Source: Bacteroidales bacterium
Lineage (GTDB): Bacteria; Bacteroidota; Bacteroidia; Bacteroidales; ML635J-15
NCBI GenBank assembly: GCA_017551515.1
Contig: JAFZLK010000081.1
Location: forward strand, 1-62,802
DNA length: 62,802 nt
Direction: 5' to 3'
Made by a program: the position numbers and the translations under genes. Below are positions 44,772 to 53,883 of the stretch, one piece after another. Below the pieces are notes generated by a model, which was not told where the DNA came from, did no database searches, and was given only the letters and a program-made list of their open reading frames with translations. The first letter of the stretch is position 1, and each line of letters begins with the position of its first letter.

Positions 44772-46118
44772 TTACATCACTCCCAATTCTTCGACAAGTT
44801 CTGCCTTCAAACTTACCGCCTGCTTCAATTCTGCATTCTTACCTTGCTTTGCAAAATATCTCCATCTATGGTAAAACTTTACATACCAATGTCTTAACGC
44901 AATGAATGGGACAAATAAAACCGTAAGTACTGCCAACAATATGAACGAACACCACCACGGCCACGGAATTATGAACGACAGTCCGAACACCAACAAATTC
45001 CATACTGGATATGTCACCGCCGAACCTATGCCAATTCGCATGGATGCCGACATTCGCTTGTCTTTTAACTTATTGACAACAAGTTCTGGTATCTTGTATG
45101 GGACAATGTTCAACAGCCAAAGCACTGCATATAATGGAGCAAACACAACCGACAACAAAGACAAAAGCAACATTGCAAAAATACCTAACTTCTTCCCTAT
45201 CATCCAGTTCCTGAAATTCAATTTGCCAAGCAAGTCGGAATACGACTTTGCCTTTTCCATAAACCACGCAAACTTTTCTGGCGAAACTTCCTTTAACCTA
45301 CGGAATGTTTCAAGCATTGTCTGGTCAGATGCCAAACGCTCCGACATGCGCATACGCCTTGCTTTTTTGCCATGCTTGGCTTCTCGGTATATTTCCATCA
45401 ACGAATCCAACTGCTCATTGTTTTCCTTGTCGGCAATGTCGAGCATAAGCGGTCGTACATGCTCCTGCGCCTTCAGTGCAAGCTGACGATATGCCGCTTC
45501 GGGATGTTCGCGGTAAGTGTCAAGCAGTTCGCCGAATTCGAAAGGTTTTCCAATGTTGAGCAAAACCTTATGTCCTGCACTATAGAAATTTTCGTAATAG
45601 TTTGCCATGGGAAGCACCTTCAAATGCAGGTTGAAATTCGAAATTTCCTCGGCACGGAAAGCTATTCTTGCAAAACCTTTCTTGAACGAGCCCATCGACT
45701 TGTCGTACTGCAGAGCCGCCTCTGGGAAAAGCCCCACAATCTTGCCATTGTTGAGTATATTGGCTGCAAGTTCAAAAATCTTGTCGTTCTCGCCAAGATT
45801 TTCCTTGCCTGTGTCGCGCACACGGAAAGCAGGAAGCACCCTGCACCATTTCAAAATCTTGGCAACCTTGTTCTTCTTGAAAATATCGCCACGAGCAATG
45901 AAAACCATCCTATGGCTCGGAATGCCAAAAACTGGCAGCATCGCATCAATCAATCCATTCTGGTGATTACAAATTATGAGAAATGGCTCATCTGGAATAT
46001 TTTCCTTTCCTTTGACTTCCAATTTGCGAAAAAACAACTTAACCACGGCATACCACACCCATATGTAGCATATTTCGTATGACGCTCTGCGTTTCTCTAT
46101 ATTCGCAAAATCAATCAT
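44772..46118 (-). CDS. 1-acylglycerol-3-phosphate acyltransferase-like membrane protein
   Basis: 448 residues. The PlsC domain has the HX4D motif NHQNGLIDAM, then FIARGDIFKKNKVAKIL and GLFPEAALQ (the EG[TV]-type motif appears as PEA). After it come a helical region and two to four hydrophobic helices (LGIFAMLLLSLLSVVFAPLY, LLVFGLSFIIPWPWWCSFIL). It probably acylates lysophosphatidate or a related lipid at the inner membrane. Its ATG overlaps the queA stop (ATGA). Confidence 0.88.
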   Translation of the reverse strand: MIDFANIEKRRASYEICYIWVWYAVVKLFFRKLEVKGKENIPDEPFLIICNHQNGLIDAMLPVFGIPSHRMVFIARGDIFKKNKVAKILKWCRVLPAFRVRDTGKENLGENDKIFELAANILNNGKIVGLFPEAALQYDKSMGSFKKGFARIAFRAEEISNFNLHLKVLPMANYYENFYSAGHKVLLNIGKPFEFGELLDTYREHPEAAYRQLALKAQEHVRPLMLDIADKENNEQLDSLMEIYREAKHGKKARRMRMSERLASDQTMLETFRRLKEVSPEKFAWFMEKAKSYSDLLGKLNFRNWMIGKKLGIFAMLLLSLLSVVFAPLYAVLWLLNIVPYKIPELVVNKLKDKRMSASMRIGIGSAVTYPVWNLLVFGLSFIIPWPWWCSFILLAVLTVLFVPFIALRHWYVKFYHRWRYFAKQGKNAELKQAVSLKAELVEELGVM

Positions 46119-47341
46119 ATGCTTTCTTTTTTATGCAAAAACAAGCATGAATCGCCATAACTTAAAAAGCGAAATCCGTTTTCAAGCGCATATCCGTAAA
46201 CTTTCCGCCAGTCTTCACCAATGAACGCCGACAACAAAAGTAACAAAGTCGATTTCGGCTGGTGGAAATTCGTAATCAGCCTGTCAACAATCCTAAACCT
46301 AAATCCAGGCACTATCATTATCTGCGTTGCACATCTTATGCTGTCGAAACCTTTGGCTTCCATCCACGAAAGAAGGTTCAGAAGAAGTTCTTTTGTGTCG
46401 TAATCCTGTTTTCCTGAATATGCCTCCCACTGCGAAACGGCGAATTCATTTGTTTCAACAGTCTTGTTTTCAAACACTTGCACAGCCACACGATACAAAC
46501 TTTCGACAGTTCTAACCGTTGTGGTTCCCGTAATTGTTATATTACCAAGCTTGGCAACGATTTTTTCAATTGTAGAGCGGTTTACAACAAAATGCTCGGT
46601 ATGCATTTCATGCTCGGCGGCATTGTCGGTTTTCACAGGCTGGAAAGTTCCGGCTCCGACATGCAAAGTCACAGCATCACAATCGATTCCATGATTGCGG
46701 ATGTCGTCCATCACTCGCTCTGTGAAATGCAGTCCGGCAGTCGGTGCGGCAACAGAACCTTCGTAGTGGCTGTAAACAGTCTGGTAGCGAACGCTGTCAA
46801 TTTCTTCGCTGTTGCGATTCAAATATGGCGGAATTGGGATGTTGCCAGCAGCATCAATTATCTGCGAAAATGTGATATCTGGATTGTCCCACTCGAAAAG
46901 TATCTCGAACGAATTTCCAATTTCGCGAACACGAGTAATATATAGGTATAGCGAAACGCCTCCGACATTAACCTCCTTACGAAGTTTTCCCTCCTTCCAC
47001 TTCTTGCTGTTGCCCACCAAGCATTTCCACGAACAAGATTTGTTTTCAGCAAAAGCAAGCGCATAATCCGATGGTGAAATCGGGTCGAGACAGAAAACTT
47101 CGATTTTTGCGCCAGTCTCCTTTTCAAAAATCATACGGGCATTTATAACCTTGGTGTCGTTGAAAAGCAGAAGTCCGCCAGATGGCAGATGTGCGCTTAT
47201 ATTGCGAAACCTGTCCTCCTCTATCTTTTCGCCATCATACACAAGCAATTTTGACATATCACGCTCGGCAAGAGGATACTTAGCGATTTTTTCATCGGGC
47301 AGATCGTAATTATAGTCGTTTATGTTAATGTTGCGAACCAC
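46115..47341 (-). CDS. queA: S-adenosylmethionine:tRNA ribosyltransferase-isomerase
   Basis: 408 residues. It transfers the ribosyl group of SAM to 7-aminomethyl-deazaguanine in tRNA, making epoxyqueuosine. Family segments are YDLPDEKIAKYPLAERDMSKL, LPSGGLLLFNDTKVINARM, GSVAAPTAGLHFTERV and ITNFHQPKSTLLLLLSAFIG. No ATG is available; I start at GTG 47341 because the -7 box TATTTTTG lies at 47367-47360, so the alternative TTG at 47362 would be inside the promoter. It is coupled to the acyltransferase gene. Confidence 0.94.
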   Translation of the reverse strand: MVRNININDYNYDLPDEKIAKYPLAERDMSKLLVYDGEKIEEDRFRNISAHLPSGGLLLFNDTKVINARMIFEKETGAKIEVFCLDPISPSDYALAFAENKSCSWKCLVGNSKKWKEGKLRKEVNVGGVSLYLYITRVREIGNSFEILFEWDNPDITFSQIIDAAGNIPIPPYLNRNSEEIDSVRYQTVYSHYEGSVAAPTAGLHFTERVMDDIRNHGIDCDAVTLHVGAGTFQPVKTDNAAEHEMHTEHFVVNRSTIEKIVAKLGNITITGTTTVRTVESLYRVAVQVFENKTVETNEFAVSQWEAYSGKQDYDTKELLLNLLSWMEAKGFDSIRCATQIMIVPGFRFRIVDRLITNFHQPKSTLLLLLSAFIGEDWRKVYGYALENGFRFLSYGDSCLFLHKKESI

Positions 47342-47349
47342 TTTTTTAT

Positions 47350-47367
47350 TAAATTTGCGCAAAAATA
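47350..47367. promoter_or_regulatory. Face-to-face overlapping promoters of queA and the Smr gene
   Basis: Plus-strand -7 box TAAATTTG (47350-47357) and minus-strand -7 box TATTTTTG (47367-47360) are separated by two bases and point towards each other. The predicted start sites (near 47364 on plus, near 47353 on minus) lie within each other's promoter. Confidence 0.65.
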
Positions 47368-47376
47368 ATAATTCTT

Positions 47377-48444
47377 ATGGATTTAATTAGCATTGGCGAT
47401 AAAGTTAGGTTTTTGAATGATGTTGGCGGAGGAACCGTTGTAAAAATACTTCCTAAAAATCAGATAGTTGTCAGGGACGAAAACGATTTTGAATATCCGA
47501 TTCCAGCGGCAGAGGTTGTCGTGATTGAAAAGGCAAAGGAAAATTCAAAGCAGCAGTTCAAGGAAATTGCCAACAACATAGTCGAGAACATAAAGGAGAA
47601 TTTCAAGGACAACATAAAAAAGGTAGAAGGTACAATTATACCGAAACCGAAGATTGAAATCAAGAAAGACCAGAAGACTGAATACATGTTCGCCTTCATC
47701 CGCAACTACGATGACAAGTTTGACGGCTTCGACTGCTACCTTGTAAATGACTCCAACTACTTTGTTTTCTACCATATTGTACTGCGAGGAGAAAACGGAT
47801 TCGAGAAAATCGACACTGAAACGCTCGAACCCAACACTAAGATTCTTGTCGGACAACTTACTCGCGACCAAATCAACAACTCCAAGGAAATCATTATCCA
47901 AAGCATTCTGTATGACAATCCGCATTGCACCTACCATGAGATGCTGGAACGCAGAATAAAGATTACACCTATTAAGTTCTTCCAAGAGCATACTTTTGTG
48001 GAAAACGATTTCTTTGACGAGAAAGCATACATCTTTGAACTTCTGAAAGAAGACCTCGGACTTGGAAATTCCATAAAGACACAAAAGGAATTTGAAGACC
48101 AGATAGCACGCAAGGACGAAGCCGAAGAAGACAATTCGCAACGCTACCACAAACGCAAACAGCCCGAAACCGTAGAAGTTGACCTGCACATCAACAAGCT
48201 AATTGACAGCGTAATTGGTCTTTCGAATGCGGAAATACTGAATATCCAAATGCAGACATTCCACAAAACCATGACCGATGCAATAATGAACAAGGCAGGC
48301 AAAGTTGTACTAATTCACGGCATCGGAAACGGAACACTAAAAAACGCAATCCGTGAATCACTTGAAAAACAGTACAAACTGCCCTACGAGGATGCTTCGT
48401 TCAGGGAATACGGATTTGGAGCGACGATGGTGATGATGAGATGA
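47377..48444 (+). CDS. DUF2027/Smr domain protein
   Basis: 355 residues. The N-terminal DUF2027 (ISIGDKVRFLNDVGGGTVVK, a KOW/Tudor-like barrel) is followed by a middle beta-domain and a C-terminal Smr domain (VEVDLHINKLIDS, VVLIHGIGNGTLKNAIRESL). The Smr motifs DLH and HGxGxG match the MutS2-type nuclease or ribosome-rescue domain. This architecture is characteristic of Bacteroidota. A role in nucleic acid processing is likely but unproven. Confidence 0.92.
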   Translation: MDLISIGDKVRFLNDVGGGTVVKILPKNQIVVRDENDFEYPIPAAEVVVIEKAKENSKQQFKEIANNIVENIKENFKDNIKKVEGTIIPKPKIEIKKDQKTEYMFAFIRNYDDKFDGFDCYLVNDSNYFVFYHIVLRGENGFEKIDTETLEPNTKILVGQLTRDQINNSKEIIIQSILYDNPHCTYHEMLERRIKITPIKFFQEHTFVENDFFDEKAYIFELLKEDLGLGNSIKTQKEFEDQIARKDEAEEDNSQRYHKRKQPETVEVDLHINKLIDSVIGLSNAEILNIQMQTFHKTMTDAIMNKAGKVVLIHGIGNGTLKNAIRESLEKQYKLPYEDASFREYGFGATMVMMR

Positions 48445-48701
48445 ATGGATTGACGATTTAGGAAGTACGATTTTAGATTTAACGACAAGATGCAAAAGAG
48501 TTTTCGCTGCGCTCAAACGATTGAATGACCACGAATAACACGAATAGCACGAATGTTTTTTCGCTACGCTCAAAAAAAATCTAATCTTCAAACAACCTTA
48601 AACAACTTGAAACTATTTTAAACAACTAGAAACTTAGAAACAGCAAAGCAAGAAACTTAGAAACAATTAGAAACGGGCGTAGCCCACATAAACATATCGT
48701 T
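48445..48701. other. Intergenic DNA with short A-rich direct repeats
   Basis: I see no gene. The motifs TTTTCGCTGCGCTCAAA (about 48499) and TTTTTTCGCTACGCTCAAAA (about 48555) repeat with one difference; a relative lies at 57888. ACAACTTGAAACTATTT and AGAAACTTAGAAACA repeat irregularly before the next ATG. Confidence 0.5.
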
Positions 48702-50144
48702 ATGACAATACAAGAAACACTAACCCAAAGATATATAGAGTTCTACAAATGCGAACCTCTGAAAGTTGAAGCAATAACCAAAGCAGGCTCCAATAGAAGC
48801 TATTACAGATTTTACGACAAAAACGGAGATACTGTGCTGGGTGTTTACAGCAACAATATACCTGAGACAAAGACATTTCTGTACTACAGCGTAATTTTCA
48901 GCAATCTGGAACTAAACACACCGAAAATTTACCACGTTAGCGAGGATACACTCTCATACTTCATTGAGGATTTTGGAGACGATTTGTTACTGAAGGTCGT
49001 TGAAAGCGAATACAAGCAATACGGCGAGTTTACCGACCGCCTCGATGATCTTTACCGCAAAAGCATCAGTGCATTGGTAAAACTGCAGATTGCTGCAGGC
49101 AAAGCCATTGATTTCAGCCTCGCCTACTCTATTTCGGAATTCAACAGCCAGAGCATATTGTTCGACCTCAACTACTTCAAGTATTATTTTCTGAACCGCC
49201 TCGACATTCCATACGATGAGAAACTTCTTCAGGATGACTTCGATGCACTTGCTGAACACCTTGCCGAAAACGGAACCAAGGCATTTATGTTCCGCGACTT
49301 CCAGGCAAGAAATATACTTGTGAATGATGAGCAAGTTTATTTTATTGACTATCAAGGCGGACGCAAAGGTGCAATACAGTACGACATGGCATCGCTGCTT
49401 TGGCAGGCAAAGGCAAAAATTCCCAACGACAAAAAGTTGGAACTGCTAAAATTCTACATTGACGAGGTCGCCAAGAATACCGAAATTGACAAGACAGATT
49501 TTGAACGTGAATTCTGGTTCTACCTGTATGTGCGTATTCTTCAAACGCTTGGCGCATACGGAAATCGCGGTCTAATTGAAAAGAAGCGCCATTTTATCGA
49601 AAGCATACCGTTTGCCATCGACAATCTGAAGGATCTCCACGAAACCCATCCTATACTTGGCGAATACAAAGAGCTTGACAGAGTAATCTCCGAAGTGGTT
49701 AAGTGCAAACAAAAGTTCGAATATGTAAAATACAACGAGCTAACAATCAATGTGATGAGTTTCGGTTACAAGAACGGACTGCCAGAAGATAAGACAGAAA
49801 ACGGCGGAGGTTTTATCTTCGACTGCAGAGGAAATCATAATCCCGGTCGCTACGAGGAATACAAAAAAATAACAGGTCTAGACCAGCCAGTAATCGACTT
49901 TTTCAAGAAGCACGGCGACATTGATGTTTTCATCGAGAACACAAAGGCGGTAATTTCGCCAACCATAGAGAATTACATTAGCAGAGGTTTTACCAGTCTG
50001 ATGATTTGCTTTGGTTGCACTGGCGGACAGCACCGAAGCGTCTATTCTGCCGAAAACATAGCAAAGTACATACACGAAAAGTACGGAGTAAAAGTTATCT
50101 TGAAACACAGGGAATTAGGTATAGAAAGGACAATTGAAGGATGA
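48702..50144 (+). CDS. Aminoglycoside-phosphotransferase-fold kinase fused to RapZ C-terminal domain
   Basis: 480 residues. Residues about 1-320 form an APH kinase: SNRSYYRFYD near the N-terminus, the catalytic loop MFRDFQARNILV and the metal-binding IDYQGGRKGAIQYD. Residues about 345-480 match the RapZ C-terminal domain (NVMSFGYKNGLP, FIFDCRGNHNPGR, MICFGCTGGQHRSVYSAENI). In other bacteria that domain senses glucosamine-6-phosphate, while APH relatives such as AmgK phosphorylate cell-wall sugars. The fusion is recurrent in Bacteroidota and suggests a sugar kinase tied to envelope precursor sensing; the substrate is inferred, not shown. Confidence 0.87.
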   Translation: MTIQETLTQRYIEFYKCEPLKVEAITKAGSNRSYYRFYDKNGDTVLGVYSNNIPETKTFLYYSVIFSNLELNTPKIYHVSEDTLSYFIEDFGDDLLLKVVESEYKQYGEFTDRLDDLYRKSISALVKLQIAAGKAIDFSLAYSISEFNSQSILFDLNYFKYYFLNRLDIPYDEKLLQDDFDALAEHLAENGTKAFMFRDFQARNILVNDEQVYFIDYQGGRKGAIQYDMASLLWQAKAKIPNDKKLELLKFYIDEVAKNTEIDKTDFEREFWFYLYVRILQTLGAYGNRGLIEKKRHFIESIPFAIDNLKDLHETHPILGEYKELDRVISEVVKCKQKFEYVKYNELTINVMSFGYKNGLPEDKTENGGGFIFDCRGNHNPGRYEEYKKITGLDQPVIDFFKKHGDIDVFIENTKAVISPTIENYISRGFTSLMICFGCTGGQHRSVYSAENIAKYIHEKYGVKVILKHRELGIERTIEG

Positions 50145-50208
50145 AAGGCGAAAAGGCTGAAAGGCTAAAAGCCAAAAGGCCGACAGACTAACATTCATCA
50201 ATTTATTT

Positions 50209-50216
50209 TAATTTTG
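50209..50216 (+). promoter_or_regulatory. Promoter -7 box of elbB-MATE operon
   Basis: TAATTTTG, 24 bases before the elbB ATG. This favours the start at 50241 over the longer frame from 50214. Confidence 0.55.
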
Positions 50217-50240
50217 CAACGAAATTTCAAACAAACGAAT

Positions 50241-50885
50241 ATGAAGAAAATCGCAGTTATACTTTCGGGATGTGGAAGCCGTGACGGCAGTGAAATCCAC
50301 GAGGCAACATTGTCGCTATTGGCAATCGACATGAACGGTCTTAAATACCAATGCTTTGCACCGAACAAAAACCAAACCGAAGTTGTAAACCACTTCACGC
50401 AAGCGCAAGAGTCAGAAAAAAGAAACATGCTTGTCGAAGGTGCTCGCATAGCACGCGGAAACAGAAAACCAATAAATGAAATTAATGTCGCCGACTTCGA
50501 TGCACTGTGGATTCCAGGTGGACTTGGCGCAGCAAAGAACCTCTGCTCCTACTTCTACGAAGGCGCAAACATGAAGGTTGATTCCGATGTAGAATCCGCA
50601 ATAAAAGCATTCAACAAGGCAGGAAAAACGATAGTTGCACTCTGCATAGCTCCTGTAATTGTTGCAAAAGTTCTTGGAGCTAATGTAACATCAGGCGAAG
50701 ACGCTGGCACCGCATCAAACATAAATGCAATGGGCGGAAAAAATACCGTTTGCAACTTCGACGAAATTGCCTACGATGCCGAAAAGCACGTAATAACAGC
50801 ACCATGCTATATGCTCGATGCATCAATTTCACAAATTTGGATGGGAATAAAAAAGGCCGCCGACAAGCTCGTTGAACTAATTTAA
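50241..50885 (+). CDS. elbB: ElbB-type DJ-1/PfpI superfamily glyoxalase
   Basis: 214 residues from the ATG at 50241. MKKIAVILSGCGSRDGSEIHE, IPGGLGAAKNL, and ALCIAPVIVAKVLG with the nucleophile-elbow Cys match ElbB, a class I glutamine-amidotransferase-like protein reported to have glyoxalase activity and once linked to isoprenoid synthesis. It ends one base before the MATE gene, so the two share a transcript. Confidence 0.93.
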   Translation: MKKIAVILSGCGSRDGSEIHEATLSLLAIDMNGLKYQCFAPNKNQTEVVNHFTQAQESEKRNMLVEGARIARGNRKPINEINVADFDALWIPGGLGAAKNLCSYFYEGANMKVDSDVESAIKAFNKAGKTIVALCIAPVIVAKVLGANVTSGEDAGTASNINAMGGKNTVCNFDEIAYDAEKHVITAPCYMLDASISQIWMGIKKAADKLVELI

Positions 50886-50886
50886 G

Positions 50887-52185
50887 GTGAACAAGGAAAT
50901 CCTCAGGCTCGCCCTGCCGAACATAATAACCAACATCACCGTTCCATTGCTCGGAATGGTCGATTTGGCTATTGTCGGACACATTGGCAACGAAACCTAC
51001 ATTGGCGCTATTGCTCTTGGCACAGCACTTTTCAACCTGATATACTGGAACTTCGGATTTCTGCGCATGGGCACAAGCGGACTTGCCGCGCAAGCATACG
51101 GCGCTGGCGACAAGGACGAAGCCATGAAGATTCTTGTGCGCGGACTTACAATCGCACTTTGTGCCGCTGCAATACTAATCGCACTGCAATACCCTATTGC
51201 AAAACTTTCTGGACTAATACTAAACTGCAGTGACGAGACTCTAAACCTCACACTATCATACTTTTATGTACGCATCTGGGCAGCACCTGCAACGCTTGGT
51301 CTGTACGCCCTAAAGGGATGGTTCATTGGAATGCAAAACTCAAAGTCGCCAATGACTGTTGCGATTGTGCTGAATATAGTTAACATAATCGCTAGTCTTG
51401 CTTTCGTCATCTGGTTAAAAATGGACATTGTGGGCGTGGCACTCGGGACGGTTATTGCACAATATTCAGGACTTGCACTGGCTATAATCCTGTGGTTCAA
51501 GCATTATGGCAATATGCGTCATCTAATTGACATTCGCGGAAGTCTGCACAAAGCCGAAATGAAACGCTTTTTCAAACTCAACGGCGACATATTCCTGCGA
51601 ACATTGTGTCTCTGCGCTGTATTTACCTTCATTCCTGCCATTTCGGCCAACATGGGCGACCTCACACTTGCCGCCAATACGCTGATAATGCAGTTATTCA
51701 CACTGTTCTCGTACATTTTGGATGGTTTTGCATACGCAGGCGAATCGCTTGTAGGAAAATACATAGGAGCAAAAAAACGCGAACCATTGAAAAAAGCAAT
51801 TCGGTATTTAATTTATTGGGGACTGATTTTCACTGCATTATTTACAATAATATACTTTTTCTGGAGCGAAGACATCTACTACATACTCACAAGCGACAGC
51901 AATGTCGTTGGCGAAGCCATGATTTTCAACCGCTGGACACTGCTGATACCGCTATGCGGATTCTCCGCCTTCCTTTTCGATGGAATTTACATTGGTGCAA
52001 CAGCAGCAAAATCAATGAGAAACATAATGTTCATTGCCACATCGGTATTTTTTGCAGGATATTTCATTCTGCAACCTATTTTCGGTAACGATGGACTTTG
52101 GGTTGCCTTCCTCCTATTCCTTGTTTTCCGTGGCGGATTGATGTGGATAAGATATGGGAAGAATGTGATAGAACGATGTACGTAA
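50887..52185 (+). CDS. MATE family efflux transporter, DinF-like
   Basis: 432 residues with about 12 membrane helices. It starts at GTG one base after elbB, giving MNKEILRLALPNIITNITVPL and MVDLAIVGHIGN, the normal MATE N-terminus. RMGTSGLAAQAYGAGDKDEA is the conserved first-repeat signature. It exports cationic compounds by Na+ or H+ exchange at the inner membrane; the substrate is unknown. Confidence 0.93.
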   Translation: MNKEILRLALPNIITNITVPLLGMVDLAIVGHIGNETYIGAIALGTALFNLIYWNFGFLRMGTSGLAAQAYGAGDKDEAMKILVRGLTIALCAAAILIALQYPIAKLSGLILNCSDETLNLTLSYFYVRIWAAPATLGLYALKGWFIGMQNSKSPMTVAIVLNIVNIIASLAFVIWLKMDIVGVALGTVIAQYSGLALAIILWFKHYGNMRHLIDIRGSLHKAEMKRFFKLNGDIFLRTLCLCAVFTFIPAISANMGDLTLAANTLIMQLFTLFSYILDGFAYAGESLVGKYIGAKKREPLKKAIRYLIYWGLIFTALFTIIYFFWSEDIYYILTSDSNVVGEAMIFNRWTLLIPLCGFSAFLFDGIYIGATAAKSMRNIMFIATSVFFAGYFILQPIFGNDGLWVAFLLFLVFRGGLMWIRYGKNVIERCT

Positions 52186-52190
52186 CCCAA

Positions 52191-52358
52191 CCGTCATTGC
52201 GGAAGCTAGTCGTAACACGCGATACAGAATGTGGAGCGTTGTGAAGACTGCTGTCCGTAATCTGCTAACGCATTGTATTAAAGCAGATTCCGTACAGCAG
52301 TCTTCACAAGGCTCGTTCCTGCGCCTGTTCGCTTTGTCTTACGGGATGACCGGTGACA
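52191..52358. repeat. Large nested inverted repeat between convergent genes
   Basis: Arms 52234-52266 and 52282-52314 (33 bases each, about three mismatches) are separated by a 15-base loop; the perfect part pairs TTGTGAAGACTGCTGT with ACAGCAGTCTTCACAA. A weaker outer pair (ACCGTCAT near 52194, ATGACCGGT near 52346) extends it to about 160 bases. It lies between a plus-strand and a minus-strand gene and could terminate both, or be a MITE/REP-type element. Confidence 0.85.
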
Positions 52359-53397
52359 ATTTCCTCCAGTGGCAATCCATAATTTCGCCAGAATCCGCTG
52401 TATGCAAATGCATTGCTCCACCTAAGCAATTCTTATACTCACGGCAATCGGCACAAACGCCACACTTTGTCCACTCCCTATTGCGGAACTTCTCGAACTT
52501 GTTTTCCCACACATCGATAAGGTTATCGGAATAAATGTTACCCTGCGCAAACCTGCGATCGATGTTAGGACAGGCGGAAATAGAGCCATCGTTAAGCACC
52601 GAGCCGATATTGATTCCTGCACGGCAGAAATAATGCCAGTCACGCACCTTGCGGTCGTACTTTCCGAGATATGCCTCACAACTGAACTTTGCATCAATCT
52701 TACCTTCCTTGCGCGTGGCGACAATGAAATCCATAAGTTGACGAAGTTGCTCGCCGTTGAGTTGCAAGTTGTTGTCGGTTGCTGCCCTGCCAATAGGTGC
52801 TATTGTGAAGAAACGCCATGCCTTGACCTTATGTTCAATCAGCATTCGCTTCATTTCGTCAAGTTGACCTAAATTCATCGGGCTTACGCAGGTGACAATG
52901 TCGTATGTCGGCAAGTGCTTCTCATTTGCAATCAAATCTATGGCGTTCATTGCATGGTCGAAACTGCCGACACGCTTGCGAAAAGCATCGTGGGTTTCGC
53001 GCAGACCATCGAGACTTACCGTAATGCTACACAACCCAGCTGACATAAGTTTGCGATGCATCTCGGCATCGTAGGCGTAGCCATTGGTAACAATGCTCCA
53101 CGGAAAACCATGGCGGCGCAGTTCGCGGCCACAATCGGCCAAGTCGCTGCGCAACAAAGGTTCACCACCAGTTATGACAATGAAAACTGAATTTCGCGGA
53201 TAGCGTTTCTCCAACGGCTCAATCGCCTTCAAAAAATCCTCGAACGGCATATCGGGCAACAACGATGAAGCCGTGCAGTCCGAACCGCAATGCCGACAAT
53301 TAAGATTGCACCGCTGAGTGCATTCCCAAAAAAGGTAGTTAAGTTCGTGAAGTTGGGTTTCCTTTTTCCGGAAATAGTTATGAAATGCCTGAAGCAT
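52339..53397 (-). CDS. Radical SAM/SPASM enzyme of an rSAM-lipoprotein pair
   Basis: 352 residues. The 4Fe-4S SAM motif is C30-NLN-C34-RH-C37, followed by ITGGEPLLRSDL and VSLDGLRETHDAFRKR. The C-terminal SPASM domain has two Cys clusters (SCEAYLG, YFCRAG, ACPNIDRR and CGVCADCREYKNCLGG) able to hold auxiliary clusters. Such enzymes modify peptides. It starts two bases after a small lipoprotein gene of the type known to pair with this rSAM subfamily (TIGR04133/TIGR04134, named from memory), so the lipoprotein is the likely substrate. Confidence 0.88.
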   Translation of the reverse strand: MLQAFHNYFRKKETQLHELNYLFWECTQRCNLNCRHCGSDCTASSLLPDMPFEDFLKAIEPLEKRYPRNSVFIVITGGEPLLRSDLADCGRELRRHGFPWSIVTNGYAYDAEMHRKLMSAGLCSITVSLDGLRETHDAFRKRVGSFDHAMNAIDLIANEKHLPTYDIVTCVSPMNLGQLDEMKRMLIEHKVKAWRFFTIAPIGRAATDNNLQLNGEQLRQLMDFIVATRKEGKIDAKFSCEAYLGKYDRKVRDWHYFCRAGINIGSVLNDGSISACPNIDRRFAQGNIYSDNLIDVWENKFEKFRNREWTKCGVCADCREYKNCLGGAMHLHTADSGEIMDCHWRKLSPVIP

Positions 53398-53399
53398 AG

Positions 53400-53786
53400 C
53401 TACTTTGCAGCAAGCGAGATGTTAATATCGGAAAAATCGGAAACTATTAGTGTGTCGAATGGTGCGTAACGGTCAAGGGAATCTGAAAAATTAAGGTTGT
53501 AACCGGCATCGTCATCACTATAAACCATAAAAGACAAGCTGAACTGTCCGTTTTCATCGGAAACTGCAACTTCATCGGATATGTCGGTAGAAACATTTAT
53601 TCCCGACAACGGCTGAGACGAAGTGCCATCTGTAACAACTCCCGACATCTTTACCTCATAGCAGAAACTCTCTTCACCGCGATAGTTTGGTGTTCCGTAG
53701 CAAGCCTGCATTATGAACATCACCGAAGTAAAAGCAGATGCAGCAAGCAATCCGCGCACCCATTTGTATGCTGTTAGACTTTTCAT
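53400..53786 (-). CDS. rSAM-associated lipoprotein
   Basis: 128 residues from the ATG at 53786. The signal peptide ends FIMQAC with the lipidated Cys29, followed at once by YGTP, the signature of lipoproteins partnered with radical SAM enzymes. The rest is a carboxypeptidase-regulatory-like beta domain (VKMSGVVTDGTSSQPLSGIN, DENGQFSLSF). Its promoter -7 box TATTTTTG is at 53816-53809. It is presumed to be exported to the periplasm and modified by the co-encoded enzyme; the modification is unknown. Confidence 0.85.
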   Translation of the reverse strand: MKSLTAYKWVRGLLAASAFTSVMFIMQACYGTPNYRGEESFCYEVKMSGVVTDGTSSQPLSGINVSTDISDEVAVSDENGQFSLSFMVYSDDDAGYNLNFSDSLDRYAPFDTLIVSDFSDINISLAAK

Positions 53787-53883
53787 GTTTATACTTTTTA
53801 TGACTTGACAAAAATACAGAAATTCTTTAAATAGCACAAGTTTTTTATAAAGTTAATTCAATTTAATGCATAACTGCCGCCGA

